A DNA stretch of 49,811 nt, taken from CALAGJ01 sp964293305 (GTDB lineage: Bacteria > Bacteroidota > Bacteroidia > Chitinophagales > Chitinophagaceae). The stretch's first letter is position 1, and every line of letters begins with the position of its first letter. A model generated the notes under the pieces. The model worked only from the letters and a program-made list of their open reading frames with translations, did not search any database and was not told where the DNA came from. Of this stretch, positions 43,626 to 49,811 are shown piece after piece. The DNA is taken from NCBI GenBank assembly GCA_964293305.1, contig CAXYYO010000024.1, forward strand, positions 1 to 49,811, in the 5' to 3' direction. A program made the translations under genes and the position numbers.

Positions 43626-44297
43626 ATGAACATACAAATAGAAGCATCTTGGAAGGAACAATTAAAAGCTGAATTTATAAAATCATATTTTGAGCAGCTG
43701 GTTGTATTTTTAAAATTAGAAAAAGCACAGGGACGTAAAATTTATCCTCCTGGTTCACAAATTTTTAATGCCTTTGAAATGACACCCTTCAGCAAAGTAA
43801 AAGCTGTCATAATTGGGCAAGACCCTTACCATGGACAAGGTCAGGCACATGGGCTTTGCTTTAGTGTACCAGATGGCGTGGCTCCACCACCATCTTTAGT
43901 GAATATTTTTAAAGAACTACATACTGATATTGGACTCTCAAGACCTAGTAGTGGTAACCTTTCAAAGTGGTGTGAGCAAGGTGTTTTACTGCTCAATGCA
44001 TCACTTACTGTAAGAGCAGGAGAAGCCGGAAGCCATGCCAAGAGTGGATGGATGAATTTTACAGATGCTGTAATTCGTAAACTATCAGATGATAAAAAAG
44101 ATATCGTATTTCTACTATGGGGAAAATTTGCTCAAGAAAAACAATTACTAATTGACGCCACAAAACATCATATTCTAAGAGCAGCACACCCATCCCCATT
44201 GAGTGCTTATGCTGGATTTTTTGGTTGCAAACATTTTAGTGCCACCAATGAAATTTTAGTAAAGCAAGGAATCTCGCCCATTGATTGGTCAATATAA
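43626..44297 (+). CDS. ung: Uracil-DNA glycosylase Ung
   Basis: 223 residues, family 1. Ung removes uracil from DNA to start base-excision repair. Seen: the water-activating loop IIGQDPYHGQGQAHGLCFSVP (Asp66), VLLLNASLTVR, FLLWGKFAQEK, and the Leu loop HPSPLSAYAGFFGCKHFSATNEIL. All catalytic parts present and length normal. It precedes miaE on the same strand with 11 bases between. Confidence 0.96.
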   Translation: MNIQIEASWKEQLKAEFIKSYFEQLVVFLKLEKAQGRKIYPPGSQIFNAFEMTPFSKVKAVIIGQDPYHGQGQAHGLCFSVPDGVAPPPSLVNIFKELHTDIGLSRPSSGNLSKWCEQGVLLLNASLTVRAGEAGSHAKSGWMNFTDAVIRKLSDDKKDIVFLLWGKFAQEKQLLIDATKHHILRAAHPSPLSAYAGFFGCKHFSATNEILVKQGISPIDWSI

Positions 44298-44308
44298 ATT
44301 TTATTAGC

Positions 44309-44923
44309 ATGGAAATAACTTATACATCATCTACAAAAAATATTTTAAAGCTTCAACTACCTACTGATCCACGTTGGGTTAATCTTGCATCCATACAATT
44401 GGAGGATATACTTACCGATCATGCCTATTGCGAACAAAAGGCTGCTGCAAGCTGCATGAGTCTGATACAATTATACAGTGACAAAATAGATTTGGTAAAG
44501 CAACTGGCTCCTATAGTAACTGAGGAGTGGGGTCATTTTAGATTAGTTCTGGCTGAGCTTGAAAAAAGAAATCTTAGGCTTGGTCGTCAACGAAAAGATG
44601 AATATGTAAACAGCTTAATTCAATTTCAACAGAAAGGTGGTCAAGCAGGAGGTAGGTTACTAGATCAACTACTTTTTTGTGCATTGATTGAGGCCAGAAG
44701 TTGTGAGCGATTCAAACGACTAAGTGAGGGTCTTGAAGATATTGAGTTAAAAAAATTTTATCGGTTGTTTATGGAAAGTGAAGCAGGTCATTACACTTTG
44801 TTTATTGATTTAGCAAATACATATTTTGAAAAGCAAAAAGTAAGAGAGCGTTGGCATCAGTGGTTGCAATATGAAGCAGAACTAATAACACAAATTGGAA
44901 TACGTGGCGATAGGATGCATTAA
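44309..44923 (+). CDS. miaE: tRNA 2-methylthio-N6-isopentenyl adenosine-37 hydroxylase MiaE
   Basis: 204 residues from ATG 44309; an upstream TTG at 44285 overlapping ung is less likely. MiaE is a di-iron enzyme that hydroxylates the isopentenyl group of ms2i6A37 in tRNA. Helical bundle with ILTDHAYCEQKAAASCM, TEEWGHFRLVLAELEKR, LIEARSCERF and FMESEAGHYTLF, giving the E, ExxH, E, ExxH-type iron ligands. The upstream miaA/miaB enzymes are not in the window. Likely co-transcribed with ung. Confidence 0.9.
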   Translation: MEITYTSSTKNILKLQLPTDPRWVNLASIQLEDILTDHAYCEQKAAASCMSLIQLYSDKIDLVKQLAPIVTEEWGHFRLVLAELEKRNLRLGRQRKDEYVNSLIQFQQKGGQAGGRLLDQLLFCALIEARSCERFKRLSEGLEDIELKKFYRLFMESEAGHYTLFIDLANTYFEKQKVRERWHQWLQYEAELITQIGIRGDRMH

Positions 44924-45053
44924 AAGTCAATATTTAAAATTAATTCATAAAAAATGAATTCAGTTTTAAAATTAATTTTCTTTTCAATGTGTTTTATTAT
45001 CTATGCAAGGCTAGGAATGTAATTTTTTCAAGCAATAGAATAATCTTAGAGGA

Positions 45054-47099
45054 ATGTTAACAAAAAAGTGGCACATAAAGTACTTGATAGGGTTAGAATT
45101 TTTTCTACTCCTTTGGAGTTTTTTTTGCCCAAATTATCTTCAATCCCAAACTACAAAAGAATCTATTCAAATTTTAAAAACAAACATCAATCAGACTCAA
45201 ATCGTAAAGGAGGAGCAGATTGTACAGCTCAAAATAATTTCCGATTATTACTTATCCAGAAATGTTGATTCTGCAAAAATATATGGAAACAAAGCAATAA
45301 ACCTTTGTTTAAAATTAAAAAAGGATTCTTTGTTGCCCTCCCTTTATTTGTCTCAAGGAATAAATTATGTAATGAGTTGGAATATGGAGGCAGCGAACTC
45401 CTACTTAAAAAAAGGAGAATCATTTGCAAATCAGCTGAATGATCTGAATAATCTTTTTTACATTTATTCTACTTTATCAAATATGTATGTAGAGAATCAT
45501 ATTTGGGATGAGGCATGGATTTATGCTCAAAAATCAAAAGAGATTTCAGATAAGATAGAGGTAGATAGTTTAGAGACCGTTGCATTTTCTTATGCTGCTT
45601 TTGCTGATGTTTATGCTGGCGTAAGAGACTTTAAAAAAGCGAATGAATACTTCCTGAAAGCTAATAACGCATTTAGTGATGAAAAAAATTTATACCAGCG
45701 CTATATAAATTTTTTGGAATATGCTAAAATGCTCGTTGAGTTTGAAAATTTTGATTCAGCCCAAATTTATTTAAAGAAGGCATTCGACTATTTTGTTCAT
45801 ATTGATCACACCATTCAGATAGCAGATGTACTTGAAACTTATGGCGAATATTTTAATGCAACAAATGAAATTGATAGTGCAATATTTTACTATACTAACG
45901 CAGAAATGATATTTGGCGCAGACAGCCTTGTAAAGGATACAAAGCGCATAAAACTTAGAATTGGACAATGCTTTTATAAAAAGAAAGATTATGAGGCTGC
46001 TAAGGCAAATGCTCTTGAATCTTATTACTTCTTCAAATCTGAAAATAATTATTTTTTATTACTCGATTGTATTGAATTACTACACAATCTTGACATGAAA
46101 GAAAATCCTAGTTCAACAAATGGGCGGTATTTTTCTGAGTACATAGCTGTGAATAGTAAAGTAACTGATCAGGGTCGTCTTTTTCGCACCCGTGAATTAA
46201 TAACTCAATACGAATTGGAGCAAAAAGAAAAAGAAAATCAAAAACTGAAAATTAAATATCAATACCAACAAGATCGTTTTTGGCTTATCACAATTTCAAG
46301 TATCCTCATTCTCATAACAGGCATCATTCTTTTTATATTGTATAGAAAGAATAAAGCAGCCTATCAACAGGTAGCACATTTACAGCAAATAACAGAAGAA
46401 CGCAATGTTTCATTATCACAAACAATTACTATAAAAGAAAGACTTATGTCTATGCTGGCACATGATGTAAGAAGTCCTGTAACCTCATTAGAAAATATGC
46501 TCATATTATCTAGAGATAAACTAATTACCGCAGAAGAATTTGCACTGTTGAGTGATTTACTTTTAGTAGAAACAACACACCTAAAAGGTATGCTCGATAA
46601 TACCCTGCTTTGGGCAAATCAACAAACAACATCCATAAAAATTCAAAAGATAGCAATAGCGGTGTTTCCATTAATACAAAGTATAATTGAAATTTATAAG
46701 CCCAGCATTGTGCTTAAAAAACTAAACCTAACAAATGATATTCCCAAAGGAGCCATTATCAATACTGACCCTGATGTATTTCATATTATCTTTAGAAATA
46801 TTTTATCAAATGCTATAAAATTTACGCCTCCAGAAAAAAACATTGTTGTTTCTTATTTCAAATCAAACAGTAAGATTATTATACAAGTAGTGGATGAAGG
46901 TGTGGGTATGAATAATCAAGTGCTTGAAAAAATAAATTTAGGAACTATTTACACAACAAGAGGCACAGAAAATGAGAAAGGTAGCGGACTTGGTATTTCC
47001 TTTATAAAGGAATTGGTAAAAAAATCAGGAGACACATTTGAAATAAACAGTACACCTACCAAAGGTACTACAGTAAGTATCGGGTTTTTAGACGATTAA
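45054..47099 (+). CDS. Sensor histidine kinase with periplasmic TPR domain
   Basis: 681 residues. Signal/anchor helix at the N-terminus (about 7-30), TPR-like helical repeats (about 40-330), a coiled coil (RTRELITQYELEQKEKENQ), one membrane helix (FWLITISSILILITGIILF) and the kinase core: H-box LAHDVRSP with His470, N-box NILSNAIKFT, DEGVGM and GSGLGI. This is a Bacteroidota layout in which TPRs sense from outside the membrane. No response regulator is adjacent, so it is an orphan here. Signal unknown. Confidence 0.9.
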   Translation: MLTKKWHIKYLIGLEFFLLLWSFFCPNYLQSQTTKESIQILKTNINQTQIVKEEQIVQLKIISDYYLSRNVDSAKIYGNKAINLCLKLKKDSLLPSLYLSQGINYVMSWNMEAANSYLKKGESFANQLNDLNNLFYIYSTLSNMYVENHIWDEAWIYAQKSKEISDKIEVDSLETVAFSYAAFADVYAGVRDFKKANEYFLKANNAFSDEKNLYQRYINFLEYAKMLVEFENFDSAQIYLKKAFDYFVHIDHTIQIADVLETYGEYFNATNEIDSAIFYYTNAEMIFGADSLVKDTKRIKLRIGQCFYKKKDYEAAKANALESYYFFKSENNYFLLLDCIELLHNLDMKENPSSTNGRYFSEYIAVNSKVTDQGRLFRTRELITQYELEQKEKENQKLKIKYQYQQDRFWLITISSILILITGIILFILYRKNKAAYQQVAHLQQITEERNVSLSQTITIKERLMSMLAHDVRSPVTSLENMLILSRDKLITAEEFALLSDLLLVETTHLKGMLDNTLLWANQQTTSIKIQKIAIAVFPLIQSIIEIYKPSIVLKKLNLTNDIPKGAIINTDPDVFHIIFRNILSNAIKFTPPEKNIVVSYFKSNSKIIIQVVDEGVGMNNQVLEKINLGTIYTTRGTENEKGSGLGISFIKELVKKSGDTFEINSTPTKGTTVSIGFLDD

Positions 47100-47155
47100 A
47101 CTGCACTTAATTGTTTTCTTAATCTGCCTATTTGATTTTGATTGTAATATTGCTT

Positions 47156-47758
47156 ATGGATATTACAGAATTTATAGCATATACAGGCACTTTTGTTTTT
47201 GCCCTTACTGGTGCCTTAAAAGCACGCTCTTTTCAAATGGATATTTTTGGGGCTGCCGTTCTTGCTTTTGTTACAGCTTATGGAGGCGGCACTGTGAGAG
47301 ATCTGCTTATAGGAAGACAGCCTGTAAATTGGATAAACGACACCCTAGCCTTAGTGCTGGTGATAAGTGCTTTGCTGATAGTTATGCTTCCAAAATTTAA
47401 TGCCTCAAAATTTAAGAAAACAATTTTTATTACAGATGCTATCGGCTTAGGATTATTTACAATTTTGGGTATTGATATCAGCCTGTCTTATGATGTTAAT
47501 GGAATGTATGCTTTAGTGCTGGGAGTTATTACGGCCACCTTCGGTGGATTAATTGCAGATATACTCAGCAATACCATTCCAGATTTATTGAAGAAAGGTG
47601 AACTGTATGCAACGGCTGCATTAGCCGGAGGCATTACTTATGTCCTACTCCTACATACAGGTCTTACACACTTTACGGCTGAAATTATAGGTATAGTTTT
47701 AGTAGTAGCCATAAGAATAATATCTAAAATAAAACGCCTGCAACTCCCAGAAATTTGA
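47156..47758 (+). CDS. TRIC-family (UPF0126/YadS) membrane channel
   Basis: 200 residues from ATG 47156, chosen over a TTG at 47132. Seven membrane helices in two similar halves: FIAYTGTFVFALTGALKAR and, later, ITDAIGLGLFTILGID. GGGTVRDLL and TFGGLIADIL are the paired Gly-rich elements of the family. Relatives are trimeric cation channels (prokaryotic TRIC); ion specificity here is inferred. It starts 57 bases after the histidine kinase gene. Confidence 0.87.
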   Translation: MDITEFIAYTGTFVFALTGALKARSFQMDIFGAAVLAFVTAYGGGTVRDLLIGRQPVNWINDTLALVLVISALLIVMLPKFNASKFKKTIFITDAIGLGLFTILGIDISLSYDVNGMYALVLGVITATFGGLIADILSNTIPDLLKKGELYATAALAGGITYVLLLHTGLTHFTAEIIGIVLVVAIRIISKIKRLQLPEI

Positions 47759-47785
47759 TGCTTGCATTTATCTCATTTATTTTTG
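47754..47785 (+). promoter_or_regulatory. Promoter TTTG-N20-TATTTTTG overlapping the TRIC-gene stop
   Basis: TTTG (47754-47757), 20 bases, TATTTTTG (47778-47785): a perfect promoter, ending four bases before the next ATG, so transcription would start at or beside the start codon. Confidence 0.65.
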
Positions 47786-47789
47786 CATC

Positions 47790-48311
47790 ATGAATATTGA
47801 TTTCAACGAAGTATTACCAAAAGATTTTTCCCCGATCTCCAAAGTATGGATCTATCAAGCAAGCCGCAAACTCAGTTTACAGCATGTACTATTTGCAGAT
47901 AGCCTATTACAGGATTTTGTTGAAAACTGGAAATCCCATGGTGCACCAGTTAAGGGTTTTGCCACAATATTGTTTGGGCAATTTATACTACTCATGGCTG
48001 ATGAATCGTCTAGTTCGGTTGGTGGCTGTAGCACAGATAGCTCTGTGAGAATAATCAAACAAATTGAACAGGAAACTGGTATCTCCATGTTTGACAGGCA
48101 ACTTCTTGCTTTTCATATAAATGATACAGTACAACTCTTACCTATGGCTCAATTTGTTCCAGCTATAATATCTGGGAAAATAAATGGAGACACCATCTAT
48201 TTTAATAACACTGTACTTACAAAAACTACATTGATAACAGATTGGATGATACCAATATCAAACAGTTGGCTTGCATCTAAAATGAAGAAAAATGCTACTA
48301 ACATTGAATAA
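47790..48311 (+). CDS. Conserved protein of unknown function
   Basis: 173 residues. I cannot assign a family with a known activity. Seen: an N-terminal VWIYQASRKLS, FVENWKSHG, FATILFGQFILLMADESS and then GGCSTDSSVRI, a Cys-containing loop before a helix. Similar proteins in Bacteroidota are sometimes labelled ABC transporter ATPase, but no Walker motif is present here. Soluble, no signal peptide. It has its own perfect promoter and may be translated from a leaderless mRNA. A 10-bp-arm palindrome lies at its end. Confidence 0.75.
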   Translation: MNIDFNEVLPKDFSPISKVWIYQASRKLSLQHVLFADSLLQDFVENWKSHGAPVKGFATILFGQFILLMADESSSSVGGCSTDSSVRIIKQIEQETGISMFDRQLLAFHINDTVQLLPMAQFVPAIISGKINGDTIYFNNTVLTKTTLITDWMIPISNSWLASKMKKNATNIE

Positions 48312-48327
48312 AAAGGTCTTTTTATTC
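48306..48327. repeat. Perfect inverted repeat at the end of the unknown gene
   Basis: GAATAAAAAG and CTTTTTATTC arms around GT, overlapping the last codon. It could act as a weak terminator, though it lacks GC pairs. Confidence 0.35.
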
Positions 48328-48541
48328 AAAATAGGAGCAAGGTTTTTTTGAAATGAAAATAAATCTACCTGTAGATAGTAGTATTATTTTTAAATAAATT
48401 TAAACTTCATAATCTGTGCTAAATAATTGCACATCAGAACTACCTCTCATCAAAAAATAGAGCAGACTGATCATTCAAATGATTCTGATAAAATGAAGGT
48501 GCCAACTTCAAAATCTGGGTTCAAGAACTGACAAAATAAAA

Positions 48542-48572
48542 CAAAAAAAAATAGCCGCTTTTAAAGCGGCCA
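48542..48572 (-). terminator. Terminator of the DUF5689 gene
   Basis: On minus, GCCGCTTT and AAAGCGGC arms followed by a nine-T tract, 20 bases after the stop. Confidence 0.85.
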
Positions 48573-48592
48573 TTCCTGTGTAAAATGATTTT

Positions 48593-49811
48593 CTATTGTG
48601 CGTCTGTTACAGTTCGCATACTTACCTGTTTGGTAGTATTAAACTGACTTACATAACCTTTGAAAGTGATGCTGCCAGTTGGATAACTTGTATTTGCAAA
48701 AAGAGCACTGCTAGACGTAAATGATGATATCGTGCCAGCAGCATCTGTAACAATGGTTGTACTTTTAAATGTACCACTTGTACCTCCGCTTAAGGTTGCA
48801 TTATTTATTTGAACCAAAGTACTTTCCCAGGTTTCAAAATTATCATTAATTTCTTGTGTGGTTGCTATTCGTGGTGTTATCGTTCCTGTTCCTGTTTTAA
48901 CAGCAGAGGACAAATCCAGATTACTTACCTGAAGCCATCCATTATATTCTCCCAAACTTCCGCCGGAAACATTTACTTCTATATTGTCGCCAATATTGAA
49001 GCTGTGATTCGCTGTGAATCTCACAACTATTCCTGAAAGTCCGTCTCCTTGTTGAAGTACTAAATTCTGACCAGTTAAATTGCCCGAACTGCGATCAGAA
49101 ATTACAATTCCACTGATTTTTTTATCATCTGGGGCATCTGTTGATCCCGTGCCGGGATAAAGTGCTCTTAGTGCTGATATATCTATCGGTGATGCTACTC
49201 CACCACCGCCACCAGTGCATCTTTCACCATAAAACTTTATGTCGGAAGTATCTCTAATAAATAGTTGTTTAGTACTTCCATATACGGTGTAAATAGCAGT
49301 AATTGTTCCATTGCCACCGGGCACTTTTAAGGTTGCGAAATCTGAATAACCACTATTTCTTAACACAATACTTTGTCCATCACAATTTTTTAAAGTAAAG
49401 TTTACACTTTCAGGTGATGATCCCGCTATGGCGTAGGTTTTTGATAAATCAGAAGATTGAAATTCGAAATTTTCCAATTGAATTAGTTTATTCTGATAAC
49501 TGTCATTTAAGGATGAAACGGTTACAATTTCCGGAACCACAGCATTATTGAAACTACCTTTTAAGATATATTGATCTACCAAATCAGAAGCTATTTCATT
49601 GATAGAACCTTCTGCATCTGCACTTCCTCCTAACTGTATATTGTTATTATAATCTCCTAAATAGAGCCCTTTAACTTTTATGAAAACTTGTCTACCTATT
49701 GGGAAATTTGTATAAAGATTAAATTGTTCAACTTTTACATCTATTCCACCTGTGGCATCTTGTAAGATAAATTCTTTATAAAAATTACCGCTACTGTCAT
49801 TAGCTACTACT
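48593..49811 (-). CDS. DUF5689 domain protein, 5' part beyond the window
   Basis: At least 405 residues; the start lies beyond the window edge. A TTG at 49582 could be mistaken for a start, but the frame stays open to 49811 and codes for typical DUF5689 sequence (NDSSGNFYKEFILQD, GRQVFIKVKGLYLGDYNNN). A second, related OB-like unit follows a Gly-rich linker (GGGGG near 49200): SPIDISALRALYPGTG, KISGIVISDRSSGN, LVLQQGDGLSGIVVRF. Such proteins are usually surface lipoproteins of Bacteroidota with possible nucleic-acid- or ligand-binding OB folds; function unproven. It ends with a strong terminator. Confidence 0.8.
   Translation of the reverse strand, partial: VVANDSSGNFYKEFILQDATGGIDVKVEQFNLYTNFPIGRQVFIKVKGLYLGDYNNNIQLGGSADAEGSINEIASDLVDQYILKGSFNNAVVPEIVTVSSLNDSYQNKLIQLENFEFQSSDLSKTYAIAGSSPESVNFTLKNCDGQSIVLRNSGYSDFATLKVPGGNGTITAIYTVYGSTKQLFIRDTSDIKFYGERCTGGGGGVASPIDISALRALYPGTGSTDAPDDKKISGIVISDRSSGNLTGQNLVLQQGDGLSGIVVRFTANHSFNIGDNIEVNVSGGSLGEYNGWLQVSNLDLSSAVKTGTGTITPRIATTQEINDNFETWESTLVQINNATLSGGTSGTFKSTTIVTDAAGTISSFTSSSALFANTSYPTGSITFKGYVSQFNTTKQVSMRTVTDAQ

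Overview
The window comes from a chromosome of a Bacteroidota bacterium, most likely a member of the Chitinophagaceae or a close relative. The signs are a low GC content, a near absence of Shine-Dalgarno sequences, and repeated Bacteroidota-type promoters (TTTG, about 20 bases, TAnnTTTG). There is also a secreted protease with a type IX secretion C-terminal sorting domain, futalosine-route menaquinone genes (mqnB, mqnD), bacillithiol bshA, and DUF3857, DUF5689, DUF1501 and DUF1800 proteins. I see no phage, insertion sequence, conjugative module or CRISPR array. The region is mostly housekeeping DNA with some accessory genes.

Layout. 1-2.6 kb: two unrecognised lipoprotein-type genes and a gene-poor, repeat-bearing spacer. 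2.6-6.7 kb: a RidA/2-aminomuconate-deaminase-like protein, mqnD-mqnB (minus), then a DUF151-UVR protein, ispE and a rhomboid protease (plus). 7.0-8.4 kb: tRNA-Gln and an MFS transporter (minus). 9.1-12.5 kb: the large B12-dependent ribonucleotide reductase nrdJ. 12.5-13.6 kb: sco1-fur (minus). 13.9-17.8 kb: two tandem DUF3857/transglutaminase-like genes carrying three lesions (TAG, an A-run frameshift, TAA). 17.8-27.0 kb: the haem cluster, hemA-C-D-E-[sulfatase]-F-B on minus and hemH-hemJ on plus, which covers every step from glutamyl-tRNA to protohaem except hemL. 27.3-30.3 kb: a secreted metzincin protease and a MazG-like pyrophosphohydrolase. 30.3-33.9 kb: an alpha/beta hydrolase (minus), then a likely operon of tail-anchored J-protein, CrtA-like monooxygenase and arginase. 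34.0-38.3 kb: a candidate small RNA, a GH95 fucosidase, tRNA-Ser, tatD and a second candidate small RNA. 38.3-42.3 kb: bshA and a DUF1800-DUF1501 pair. 42.4-48.3 kb: alkB-like hydroxylase, ung-miaE, a TPR histidine kinase, a TRIC-family channel and a conserved gene of unknown function. 48.6 kb to the end: a DUF5689 protein cut by the window edge.

I did not find a clear new multi-gene system. The observations most worth following are two short promoter-plus-terminator units in intergenic DNA that look like unannotated small RNAs (near 34.0 and 38.25 kb), the decaying DUF3857 pair, a family of short CATTgCCCGnaGGGc hairpins scattered between genes, a sulfatase lodged inside the haem operon, and promoters placed so close to start codons that leaderless mRNAs are predicted.
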